Below, one piece after another: positions 1-5,591 of a stretch of DNA of 5,675 bases. The notes below the pieces were generated by a model. It worked only from the letters and a program-made list of their open reading frames with translations, was not told the DNA's origin and ran no database searches. The position numbers and the translations under genes are program-made. Numbering within the stretch: the stretch's first letter is position 1; every line of letters begins with the position of its first letter. This DNA is from Oscillospiraceae bacterium (GTDB taxonomy: Bacteria > Bacillota > Clostridia > Oscillospirales > Ruminococcaceae), in the NCBI GenBank assembly GCA_017483405.1, contig JAFUWP010000445.1, forward strand, positions 1 through 5,675, read 5' to 3'.

Positions 1-582
1 CACATCGGAAGTATAATTTCTGGAAATCCATGTCTGAATCCTTCCGCCGGACATGCCGAAGATGCTGTCAGTATTCCGGCCGAATGCCTCCTGATTGGTG
101 AAATTGCCCCATCGGCCGATGCCCTGTCCCAGAAGAAAGCCCGTTCCGCATATATCGAGCATCGGAAGAAGCTTGACTTTCCGGAATTTGCAGACGATTC
201 CGCCGACCAGAAACGCGCCGATGACACCGCCGTAAATGGCGAGGCCTCCGCCTCTGGTATTGAAAATTTCCTTCCAGTTGCCGGCGTATTCGCTCCAGTT
301 GAAGGCGACATAATACGTTCTTGCGCCGATGATTCCGCCGATGATTCCGCCGATGATAGCATCAATTGCCCTGTCAGGGTCGATGCCGACTCCGCGCATA
401 TTCCGCAAACCGAATATCAGTGCCAGCACCAGCCCGAATGTGATGATAATCCCATACCATTGAATGTCAAGTCCGAAAATCGTAAATGCTGTCGAATCAA
501 TATGAAAATCAAAGCCCAGTTTCGGAAAGACAATTTCATCATAATCCAGATTATCATAACCAAGTTCCGAAACGCTTGTCAT
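1..582 (-). CDS. lgt: Prolipoprotein diacylglyceryl transferase, 3' end missing
   Basis: Lgt is an integral membrane enzyme. It transfers diacylglycerol from phosphatidylglycerol to the lipobox cysteine of prelipoproteins, the first step of lipoprotein maturation. The 194 codons visible from ATG 582 contain the family signature GRWGNFTNQEAFG at residues 156-168, with the conserved Arg157, Asn160 and Glu165. They also contain WYG (42-44), GARTYY (86-91) and GGGLAIYGG (about 112-120), plus several hydrophobic Gly/Ile-rich membrane segments. At the place where E. coli Lgt has His103 (HGG), this protein has Tyr (YGG), which I believe is common in clostridial forms. Lgt proteins are usually 260-300 aa, so roughly a quarter to a third lies beyond base 1. 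The start codon overlaps the stop of the upstream peptidase gene as ATGA (579-582). A site AGGGAG (593-598) lies 10 nt upstream. Expression is probably coupled to the M16 pair. Confidence 0.96.
   Translation of the reverse strand, partial: MTSVSELGYDNLDYDEIVFPKLGFDFHIDSTAFTIFGLDIQWYGIIITFGLVLALIFGLRNMRGVGIDPDRAIDAIIGGIIGGIIGARTYYVAFNWSEYAGNWKEIFNTRGGGLAIYGGVIGAFLVGGIVCKFRKVKLLPMLDICGTGFLLGQGIGRWGNFTNQEAFGRNTDSIFGMSGGRIQTWISRNYTSDV
325..357. repeat. 12-bp in-frame tandem repeat inside lgt (2.75 copies)
   Basis: The unit gccgatgattcc occurs twice in full (325-336, 337-348) and then as a 9-bp partial copy (349-357). On the coding strand it encodes Ile-Ile-Gly-Gly steps at about residues 76-86 of Lgt, in a membrane helix just before GARTYY. 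The unit is a multiple of three, so slippage would add or remove four residues without breaking the frame. It may simply reflect Ile/Gly codon reuse in a transmembrane helix. Confidence 0.7.
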
Positions 583-1880
583 AAAATTTCATCTCCCTGT
601 GCATGAACGACTGACAGCACTGTATTTTCGGTATCAATCTCATCACGGAGAAACTGAAGTGCTTCTTCGTAGGTGATTTCCGAAAGAACCGAAACCGGTG
701 TGAACGGCCGGATTCCGCACATATAGCAGTCGAGCATCATGGAGGCATTGGATTCGACACTGTTCATGGAGCGAATCATATTGCCGTACTTTGCTTTTCT
801 GAGGCGTTCAAAGGCCTGTTTGTCGAAGCCGTTGTCTTTTGCGTTCCGGATGACTTCAAACACACGTTTGCGGACTTCTCTGGGGTTTCTGGATTCTCCG
901 CCGATGCCTACTGAAAAATAGCCGTTTCCGGTGAAAGGCGCATCGACACCGAATCCGAAATTAATCAGATTTTCTTCCAGCATCTGCTGATAAATTTCCG
1001 TACTGGAATTAAACAGCGTATCCATTGTCAGTTCTGCAAGCATTTCGGCGCGGAGCAGAGTTTCTCCGGATTTCGGCCGGAGCTTGAAATCAAGACTGAA
1101 CAGCGGAACGCCGACCGGTGCAGTATCAATGACTTCATGCTGATAAACTTCGTAAGGCTCATCCGGATAGACTTCCTCAAGCTTATGGTCTTCGCTGGGG
1201 AGGAGCAATCTGTCGCAGATTTCGAGAATTTCCTCTGCCTTGACATTTCCGGCGATGCTGAGTGTCATGTTATGCAGATTATAGAACGTATGATAGCACC
1301 GGTAAAGCAAATCAGCATCAATCTCCTGAATACTCTCGACCGTACCGGCAATGCCGATTCTGACCGGATGTTTCTGATACATACATTTAAGTGAATTGAA
1401 GAATAATTTCCATCCAGGTTCATCTTCGTTCATGCGGATTTCCTGCGCGATGATGCCTTGTTCTTTATCAACAGTTTCCTGTGTGAAATACGGATGCTGA
1501 ACGAAATTCAGCAGAATTTCCAGTGACGGATTGAAATTCTCCGAACACATGAATAAATAAGCCGTTCTGTCGAAAGAAGTATAAGCATTGGCAATCGCGC
1601 CGGTTTTGGCATACTGTTCAAATGCGCCGGTATCTTCATTTTCAAAAAGCTTATGCTCCAAGAAATGCGCGATGCCTTCGGGAACTTGTGCATAATCGGC
1701 TTCGCCGTCAAGCCGGAACATGGTATTCACTGAACCGTATTTCGTGCCGAACAGCGCATAAGAGCTGTGATAATCGGGCATTTCCATGATATAAATATCA
1801 AGGCCGGTTTCATGCTTCACATGCAGACAGCTCTGCTCTCCCTTAGGAGAAGTGATAACTTCCTGATTTCTCTGTTTCAT
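579..1880 (-). CDS. M16 family zinc metallopeptidase, YmfH-like (catalytic subunit)
   Basis: This 433-aa protein is a predicted M16 (insulinase/pitrilysin clan) peptidase of the bacterial half-size type. The inverted zinc motif HFLEH is at residues 72-76: His72 and His76 would bind zinc and Glu75 would be the catalytic base. The third ligand is probably Glu147 in EQGIIAQEIRMNEDEPG, with Glu140 as the supporting conserved acid. The segment AIANAYTSFDRTAY (about 96-109) is the usual strand of the N-terminal M16 domain. The rest, to about residue 425, fits the second, non-catalytic M16 domain. There is no signal peptide, so it is probably cytoplasmic. The ATG at 1880 is preceded by AAAGGAG (1888-1894) with a 7-nt spacer, and it overlaps the previous gene by 4 bp. 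The order inactive homolog then active homolog resembles Bacillus ymfF-ymfH, and the two products likely form a heterodimer. The natural substrate is unknown; M16 enzymes generally cut peptides or small proteins held in a closed chamber. Confidence 0.93.
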   Translation of the reverse strand: MKQRNQEVITSPKGEQSCLHVKHETGLDIYIMEMPDYHSSYALFGTKYGSVNTMFRLDGEADYAQVPEGIAHFLEHKLFENEDTGAFEQYAKTGAIANAYTSFDRTAYLFMCSENFNPSLEILLNFVQHPYFTQETVDKEQGIIAQEIRMNEDEPGWKLFFNSLKCMYQKHPVRIGIAGTVESIQEIDADLLYRCYHTFYNLHNMTLSIAGNVKAEEILEICDRLLLPSEDHKLEEVYPDEPYEVYQHEVIDTAPVGVPLFSLDFKLRPKSGETLLRAEMLAELTMDTLFNSSTEIYQQMLEENLINFGFGVDAPFTGNGYFSVGIGGESRNPREVRKRVFEVIRNAKDNGFDKQAFERLRKAKYGNMIRSMNSVESNASMMLDCYMCGIRPFTPVSVLSEITYEEALQFLRDEIDTENTVLSVVHAQGDEIL

Positions 1881-3142
1881 GCTTCTTCTCCTTTCTGCGT
1901 CAGCATATAGACGCTGTCGAGCCGGAAGGCCTTTGCGGTGCGGATAATATCTTCTTTTGTCAGATTCTGATACAACCGGATGCGTTCTTCCACATCGGCA
2001 TGGTCTTCACGGAGAAAGCGTTCAAACGCTTCGGAAGAACAGGAAGAAGGTGTATCGCCTGTCAGCCGGAGCGCATTGATTAAATAACGCTGGGCATTTT
2101 CGAGAAGACTGTCTTCAAACTCGCCCCGACACATCGAATCGAGCTGTTCAAGAACAGCATCACGGGTTTTTTCGAGATTTTCCTGAGAGACTCCGCTTGT
2201 GACCATCATGGTATTTTTGCCGTAGACAATCACGCTGGAACAGTAATAGCAAAGGCTCATCTTTTCCCTGACATTCGAGAACAGCAGAGAAAACGGCGCA
2301 CCGCCGAACATCAGACTGCACATTCTGAGAGCTTCCTGAGAAATATCCTCTTGCGTCTTAAAGGCCATCACCAGCTGACTCTGGCCGACATTCATGGATT
2401 CTGTCACGACAGCCGGTTCGGCCTTGCACGGACTGGGCGACTGTACGCAGATTTCGGGAACATCGCGGTCAGCGAAGACATTCCGGAACATTTCGGGCAG
2501 TTCGGGGGCTTCTTCCGAGCCGACATAATAAATCAGAATCTGTGCTTTCTGCAAAATTTCCTGATATGCCTGATATACAAATTCCGGTGTCAGTGCGAGC
2601 ACATCCTCTTCCGTACCGTAGAGGGAAACAGAATTCGGCTCATCTTTGAAGATAGTCTTTCTGGCCTGTTTTGTGGCATAAGAACGCTTGTTATTGATTT
2701 CGTTCTGAATCACATCCAGTAATTCCTGCTGTTCGGTTCTGAAAGCCGATTCTGCAAAAGCAGTTCCGTTTTCAGTATTCGGATGCAGAATGCATTCCAG
2801 CAGTAAGGAGGCGGCTTGTTTCCGGAGGTCTTCGCCTTCGAGTGCGTAATCATCCCCGATGGTATTGACCATCAGGCGCATCTGCCATGTATCGGCAATG
2901 AGGGAAACGCTGTTATCGAGATACGCGCCGTAAAGTTCCTGCAATCTTTCGGACATCTGGGCGATGGTCGGATATTTCGCGCAGGAATTCAGCAGAAGAT
3001 TGGGCACGAGTGACCATGCCGGAAATTTTTCCGGCTGACAGGGCATTAAAAATACAACAGAAATATTAGTCGTCTTGAATTTCGGCTCAACGATAGAAAT
3101 CAGTTCTACCCCTCGGCCGACAGACTGAGAAAATTCTTTCAT
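1877..3142 (-). CDS. M16 family protein, YmfF-like, without zinc motif (partner subunit)
   Basis: This 421-aa protein (counted from ATG 3142) has M16-fold features but no HxxEH. The equivalent stretch reads WSLVPNLLLNS at about residues 43-53, so it should not bind catalytic zinc. A C-terminal motif NVREKMSLCYYCSS (about 290-303, Arg292 and Tyr299/300) matches the substrate-binding R/Y element of M16 partner subunits. ELYGAYLDNSV (about 69-79) is also typical of the YmfF group. It is the first gene of the operon and overlaps the active peptidase gene by 4 bp (ATGA, 1877-1880), which suggests equal amounts of both subunits. The frame stays open upstream to a TTG at 3160. That start would lie across the Shine-Dalgarno of ATG 3142 (AAGGTGG at 3149-3155, 6-nt spacer), so ATG 3142 is preferred. 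Heterodimerisation and substrate are inferred from the family. Confidence 0.9.
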   Translation of the reverse strand: MKEFSQSVGRGVELISIVEPKFKTTNISVVFLMPCQPEKFPAWSLVPNLLLNSCAKYPTIAQMSERLQELYGAYLDNSVSLIADTWQMRLMVNTIGDDYALEGEDLRKQAASLLLECILHPNTENGTAFAESAFRTEQQELLDVIQNEINNKRSYATKQARKTIFKDEPNSVSLYGTEEDVLALTPEFVYQAYQEILQKAQILIYYVGSEEAPELPEMFRNVFADRDVPEICVQSPSPCKAEPAVVTESMNVGQSQLVMAFKTQEDISQEALRMCSLMFGGAPFSLLFSNVREKMSLCYYCSSVIVYGKNTMMVTSGVSQENLEKTRDAVLEQLDSMCRGEFEDSLLENAQRYLINALRLTGDTPSSCSSEAFERFLREDHADVEERIRLYQNLTKEDIIRTAKAFRLDSVYMLTQKGEEA

Positions 3143-3148
3143 CAGAGT

Positions 3149-3155
3149 CCACCTT
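3149..3155 (-). promoter_or_regulatory. Ribosome binding site deciding the ymfF-like start
   Basis: AAGGTGG on the minus strand lies 6 nt before ATG 3142. It is the only good Shine-Dalgarno site near the 5' end. The longer TTG start at 3160 has just A/T-rich sequence upstream. Confidence 0.8.
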
Positions 3156-3178
3156 TCCAAAAGTAAATTATATTTTTT

Positions 3179-3207
3179 ATTCTATCATATTTCAGAACAA
3201 AATGCAA
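3179..3207 (-). promoter_or_regulatory. Promoter of the M16-M16-lgt operon
   Basis: On the minus strand, -35 TTGCAT (3202-3207) and -10 TAGAAT (3179-3184) are separated by 17 bp. A TGn extension directly precedes the -10 box. Predicted transcription begins near 3172, giving a leader of about 30 nt before ATG 3142. An additional TATAAT (3167-3172) closer to the gene has no convincing -35 and would leave almost no leader. No terminator is visible between 3142 and 1, so lgt is probably in the same transcript. Confidence 0.7.
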
Positions 3208-3246
3208 GGAAATTTTTTATTTTGCAAAAGAAATTTGAAAAAATAC

Positions 3247-3275
3247 TTGCAATTTCTGAAAATCTGTGCTATCAT
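3247..3275 (+). promoter_or_regulatory. Promoter of dapF
   Basis: -35 TTGCAA (3247-3252) and -10 TATCAT (3270-3275) have a 17-bp spacer, with TGC directly before the -10 box (extended -10). The start of transcription should fall near 3282, leaving a leader of about 64 nt. The leader contains a small inverted repeat AACAG-cgca-CTGTT (3291-3304) of unknown meaning. The -35 box lies 39 bp from that of the divergent peptidase operon. Confidence 0.72.
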
Positions 3276-3345
3276 AAACATGCAGATGCAAACAGCGCAC
3301 TGTTCGCCTGTGAAATAAAATCCAGCTGGAAAGGTTTTTAACATT

Positions 3346-4185
3346 ATGAAATTTTCAAAAATGCACGGAATCGGCAACGATTATGTTTATGTCAACTGCT
3401 TTCGGGAACAAGTAGAGAATCCGGAAGAAGTTTCGATTCAGGTCAGCGACCGCCGGAAGGGTATCGGCTCGGACGGTTTGATTCTGATTCTGCCGTCAGA
3501 TGTGGCTGACTGCCGGATGAGAATCTTCAATGCAGACGGTTCAGAAGCCATGATGTGCGGAAACGGCATCCGCTGTGTCGCCAAATATGCTTATGATAAC
3601 GGCATTGTCAGCAAACCGGAATTATCTGTAGAAACGAATTCCGGTATCAAGTATATTCAGTTGCAGATACAGGACGGCAAGGCCGTGAGCGCGACTGTCG
3701 ATATGGGAAAAGCCATTCTGAAACCTTCCGAAATTCCCATGAATGCCGAAGGAGAAACCTTCATCGCCCAGCCGATGCAGGTGAACGGAAAAACTTATAT
3801 CGCGACAGGCGTTTCAATGGGAAATCCGCATTGTGTTGTTTTTCTGGAACAGGATGTGGATACTCTGGAACTGGAAAAAATCGGCTCATTCTTTGAGAAT
3901 CATGAATTATTTCCGGCGCGTGTCAATACGGAGTTTGTGAATATCATCGACAAGCATACACTCAAAATGCGCGTATGGGAACGCGGAAGCGGTGAAACAA
4001 TGGCCTGCGGAACAGGTGCTTGTGCTGTCGCGGTGGCATCCGTCCTGAACGGCTATTGTCAGCATGATGAAACCATCACGGTGAAACTGGCCGGCGGTGA
4101 TTTGCAGATTGTCTATCAGACAGACGGCACTGTCATGATGACAGGTTCTGCCACACATGTTTTTGACGGTGAAATTCTTCTGTAA
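3346..4185 (+). CDS. dapF: Diaminopimelate epimerase
   Basis: DapF interconverts LL- and meso-2,6-diaminopimelate without a cofactor. It supplies meso-DAP for peptidoglycan cross-links and for lysine. The 279-aa length is typical of the family. The N-terminal signature KMHGIGNDYVYVN is at residues 5-17. The first active-site cysteine is Cys71 in MMCGNGIRC, and the second is Cys221 in ETMACGTGACA. Conserved substrate-binding segments GSDGL (41-45), NADGSEA (62-68), VSMGNPHCV (156-164) and RGSGET (213-218) are all present, so the enzyme should be active. The start ATG 3346 has GGAAAGG (3328-3334) 11 nt upstream, a slightly long spacer. The gene is monocistronic: it has its own promoter at 3247-3275 and a hairpin terminator right after the stop. 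No other lysine-pathway gene is in view. Confidence 0.98.
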   Translation: MKFSKMHGIGNDYVYVNCFREQVENPEEVSIQVSDRRKGIGSDGLILILPSDVADCRMRIFNADGSEAMMCGNGIRCVAKYAYDNGIVSKPELSVETNSGIKYIQLQIQDGKAVSATVDMGKAILKPSEIPMNAEGETFIAQPMQVNGKTYIATGVSMGNPHCVVFLEQDVDTLELEKIGSFFENHELFPARVNTEFVNIIDKHTLKMRVWERGSGETMACGTGACAVAVASVLNGYCQHDETITVKLAGGDLQIVYQTDGTVMMTGSATHVFDGEILL

Positions 4186-4195
4186 AACATAACAG

Positions 4196-4226
4196 AAAAA
4201 ACAGCTCATTCCGAGCTGTTTTTTTT
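4196..4226. terminator. Bidirectional terminator shared by dapF and the signal peptidase gene
   Basis: The stem ACAGCTC (4201-4207) pairs with GAGCTGT (4213-4219) around the loop ATTCC. It is flanked by an A-run (4196-4200) on the left and a T-run (4220-4226) on the right, so it has a U-tract when read in either direction. It ends dapF on the plus strand. The stop codon of the minus-strand signal peptidase (TGA, 4206-4208) lies inside the stem, a compact convergent arrangement. Confidence 0.9.
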
Positions 4227-4706
4227 ATCTGATTTTTCTTTTCCGCCGTCAATCAGAAAGCCGGACAGAATCAGCACAACTGCCCCTGACGCAAAAAAGA
4301 TAATTCCCTGCTTCGTCCGCAGATAGCGTACAAAATTCCCGACTTCCGGAATCCAGAAAATCGTTTTGCCGACATAGTTGTCTTTTGTCACAAGGGCGGC
4401 ATCTTCCATGCGATTGGCATCGCCTTTGGTTATCATGCCGTCTTCCACAATCCTGATGACGCGATGTGTGACTGTCGCCGTGCCTCCCAGCCTAAAAGCG
4501 ATAATATCTCCGATATGAATATTCTCATAAGAAATGTGCTGATTCACAAAGCACACGCTCCCCACCGGAATGGTCGGTGTCATAGAGCCGGTCTGCACTA
4601 CATAAGGCCGAACCTGACAGATATAAAATACAGACAGTATCCCTCCGATTGCTATCAGAACAGATACAATCAGAAAATAGATTCTGCTGAAAATTCGTCT
4701 CAACAT
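4206..4706 (-). CDS. Type I signal peptidase, SipW/ER type (Ser-His)
   Basis: The protein is a membrane-bound signal peptidase that would remove signal peptides from exported proteins on the outer face of the membrane. From ATG 4706 it has 166 aa. An N-terminal membrane segment covers about residues 9-30. The nucleophile motif is QTGSMTPTIPVGS with Ser41. TVTHRV has His81 where most bacterial enzymes carry the general-base Lys, which marks the SipW/archaeal/ER subgroup. KGDAN then EDA follow, with candidate catalytic acids Asp96 and Asp102. The 40-residue Ser-His spacing equals my recollection of Bacillus SipW (Ser47, His87). A second membrane segment (about 133-152) precedes a charged tail. 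The frame is open to an ATG at 4757, but that lies between the -35 and -10 boxes. ATG 4709 (4-nt RBS spacing) is the alternative to 4706 (7 nt). No TasA-like or pilin-like substrate gene is nearby. Confidence 0.9.
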   Translation of the reverse strand: MLRRIFSRIYFLIVSVLIAIGGILSVFYICQVRPYVVQTGSMTPTIPVGSVCFVNQHISYENIHIGDIIAFRLGGTATVTHRVIRIVEDGMITKGDANRMEDAALVTKDNYVGKTIFWIPEVGNFVRYLRTKQGIIFFASGAVVLILSGFLIDGGKEKSDKKNSSE

Positions 4707-4713
4707 CATGTTG

Positions 4714-4720
4714 CCTTCTT
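4714..4720 (-). promoter_or_regulatory. Ribosome binding site deciding the signal peptidase start
   Basis: AAGAAGG on the minus strand is followed by CAAC and two adjacent ATG codons (4709 and 4706). The 7-nt distance favours the second ATG, and the 4-nt distance to the first is short. Initiation at either changes the protein by one methionine only. Confidence 0.7.
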
Positions 4721-4740
4721 CCTGATGAAATATTGCACTT

Positions 4741-4770
4741 ATTATAGCATAAAGCATACAAATCTGTCAA
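4741..4770 (-). promoter_or_regulatory. Consensus promoter of the signal peptidase gene
   Basis: On the minus strand there is a perfect -35 TTGACA (4765-4770) and a perfect -10 TATAAT (4741-4746). The spacer is 18 bp, with TGC before the -10 box. The start of transcription should be near 4734, giving a leader of about 27 nt. This rules out the longer frame starting at 4757. A high constitutive sigma-A level is expected unless an unseen operator is present. Confidence 0.88.
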
Positions 4771-4801
4771 GAGTATTTTTAAAAGCAGGGGAGTTTTTTG
4801 T

Positions 4802-5026
4802 TCAGAATGTATAAATATGTGCATCTGCATCATGCTGAATACTGCCATTTTCTTTCAGATGATACAATGCTTTCTGTACCTGACTTTTCCAGTGTGGATA
4901 TTTTGTTTTTCTTGTGTCCGTATAAGGTGCATAGTCTTCCAGTGTCAATGGTGTTTCTGCATAATTCAGTGTACATGCAACCAGTGCATGAATACAACTT
5001 GGTTGCCTGAGCCTTCTCTTATTCAT
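4802..5026 (-). CDS. Small hypothetical protein, possible winged-helix domain
   Basis: I do not recognise a named family for this 74-aa ORF. It begins with a basic stretch (NKRRLRQ). A helix-like segment around ALVACTLNYAETPLTLEDY (about 14-32) follows. The end, PHWKSQVQKALYHLKENGS followed by IQHDADAHIYTF (about 44-74), has the look of a recognition helix plus a beta wing: Trp, then AL..L...G.I, ending in Y.F. That pattern is familiar from small winged-helix domains such as the N-domain of Mrr-type proteins, so DNA binding is a guess. No good Shine-Dalgarno precedes ATG 5026. An out-of-frame ATG (5037) starts a 4-codon ORF whose TGA overlaps it. The frame has no stop upstream for about 100 bp but also no standard start codon there. 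It ends 31 bp before the signal peptidase -35 box, without a clear terminator. Confidence 0.5.
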   Translation of the reverse strand: MNKRRLRQPSCIHALVACTLNYAETPLTLEDYAPYTDTRKTKYPHWKSQVQKALYHLKENGSIQHDADAHIYTF

Positions 5027-5038
5027 CTTTTTATCATA

Positions 5039-5078
5039 ATCCCCTGTTTCTGCGATGCGGAAACGGGGGATATTTTTT
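5039..5078 (+). terminator. Strong plus-strand hairpin terminator with no assigned gene
   Basis: Bases 5041-5053 pair with 5057-5069 around a GAT loop, and two A/T pairs (5039-5040 with 5070-5071) extend the stem to 15 bp. Two of the pairs are T-G: U-G wobbles in plus-strand RNA, but A-C mismatches if read from the minus strand. A run of six T (5073-5078) follows on the plus side only. All of this points to termination of plus-strand RNA. No plausible plus-strand gene precedes it; the region upstream is antisense to the small ORF at 4802-5026. The same hairpin would also lie in the 5' leader of that ORF's mRNA. Confidence 0.7.
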
Positions 5079-5114
5079 GTGCTACAATAAATTAAAAAAA
5101 TTTCAAAAACCCTC

Positions 5115-5144
5115 TTGACATATTCCGTAATATTATGCTATAAT
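5115..5144 (+). promoter_or_regulatory. Consensus promoter of the DUF4096 gene
   Basis: A perfect -35 TTGACA (5115-5120) and a perfect -10 TATAAT (5139-5144) are separated by 18 bp, with TGC directly upstream of the -10 box. The 12 bases TTATGCTATAAT are identical to those of the signal peptidase promoter at 4741-4752 on the other strand. Transcription should start near 5151. The promoter sits just downstream of the terminator at 5039-5078, so this gene is insulated from the left. Confidence 0.88.
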
Positions 5145-5153
5145 AGTTTGGTT

Positions 5154-5173
5154 GGCCTTGAGGCTCTTTTTTT
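5154..5173 (+). promoter_or_regulatory. Terminator-like hairpin and U-tract in the DUF4096 leader
   Basis: Immediately after the predicted transcription start, GGCC-TTGA-GGCT can form a short hairpin: three G-C pairs plus one G-U, with loop TTGA. It is followed by a run of seven T (5167-5173). An alternative pairing of GGTTGGC (5150-5156) with GCCTGCC (5176-5182) would break this hairpin. A 12-residue reading frame (ATG 5174 to TAA 5212) runs up to the gene start but has no Shine-Dalgarno. The layout resembles an attenuator, but the stem is weak and the idea is only an inference. Confidence 0.3.
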
Positions 5174-5213
5174 ATGCCTGCCAGTATCACAGAATCAAAA
5201 AGGAAGAATTAAA

Positions 5214-5591
5214 ATGAGAAATATATATCCGAGTGATATTACACGAGAACAGTTTGAAGAAATCCGCGCCGAGCTGGAAGCCGCGAAAAAACCGAAAACA
5301 CCCCGAAAATATGACCTCTATGATATGTTCTGCGCGATACTCTACCTGATGAAAGAACGCTGTACATGGAAAGCCCTGCCGAAAGACTATCCGGCATGGC
5401 AGAACGTCCGGCATTATTATGATATATGGCTTGTTCCCGATGAAAATGGCATGGGACTGCTTGAAAAATCGCTCCGTCAGCTTGCGGCATCGGAACAGGC
5501 GAGAACGCATCGCACACCGCCGAGCGAATGGCTGGATTATACCGAAATTGTGGATTATATCACCCATCACGATACGGAAGAAACCGAATAA
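5214..5591 (+). CDS. DUF4096 protein: IS5-type transposase N-domain without the catalytic domain
   Basis: The 125-aa protein starts like IS5-group transposases. MRNIYPSDITREQFE (1-15), KYDLYDMFCAILYLMKERCTWKALP (about 32-56) and YPAWQNVRHYYDIW (59-72) are the DUF4096 N-terminal domain, thought to bind transposon ends. Such transposases are usually about 250-280 aa with a DDE domain, so more than half is missing. The tail EIVDYITHHDTEE (111-123) faintly resembles the IVDSxSxKNTDTAEE region around the first catalytic Asp, as if the protein stops at the start of the DDE domain. The stop is followed at once by a terminator, and the rest of the transposase is not seen downstream. The start ATG 5214 has AGGA (5201-5204) 7 nt upstream. 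The frame also opens at TTG 5115, but that is the -35 box. It is either a decayed transposase remnant or a retained DNA-binding protein; it should not be able to transpose by itself. Confidence 0.82.
   Translation: MRNIYPSDITREQFEEIRAELEAAKKPKTPRKYDLYDMFCAILYLMKERCTWKALPKDYPAWQNVRHYYDIWLVPDENGMGLLEKSLRQLAASEQARTHRTPPSEWLDYTEIVDYITHHDTEETE

Noticed and set aside
2351..2722. 123-aa plus-strand open frame inside the ymfF-like gene
   Set aside because: It is antisense to a clear M16-family gene, has no ribosome binding site or recognisable domain, and follows the codon phase of the opposite strand.
3276..3345. The dapF leader considered as a lysine riboswitch
   Set aside because: At about 64 nt it is far too short for the lysine (L-box) aptamer and lacks a terminator or sequestering structure.
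3192..3377. 61-aa minus-strand open frame across the dapF promoter
   Set aside because: The frame is A/T-rich, covers both divergent promoters and has no ribosome binding site or similarity.
3907..4209. 100-aa minus-strand open frame inside dapF
   Set aside because: It is a shadow of the conserved dapF C-terminal half and starts within the shared terminator.
5039..5071. The inverted repeat considered as a transposon end or operator
   Set aside because: No matching copy is seen on the other side of the DUF4096 gene. The wobble pairs and one-sided T-run fit an RNA terminator better.
4464..5095. Several 70-116-aa plus-strand open frames opposite the signal peptidase and the small ORF
   Set aside because: They are Cys/His/Phe-rich antisense translations without ribosome binding sites. 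Those over 4740-4770 cross a consensus promoter.
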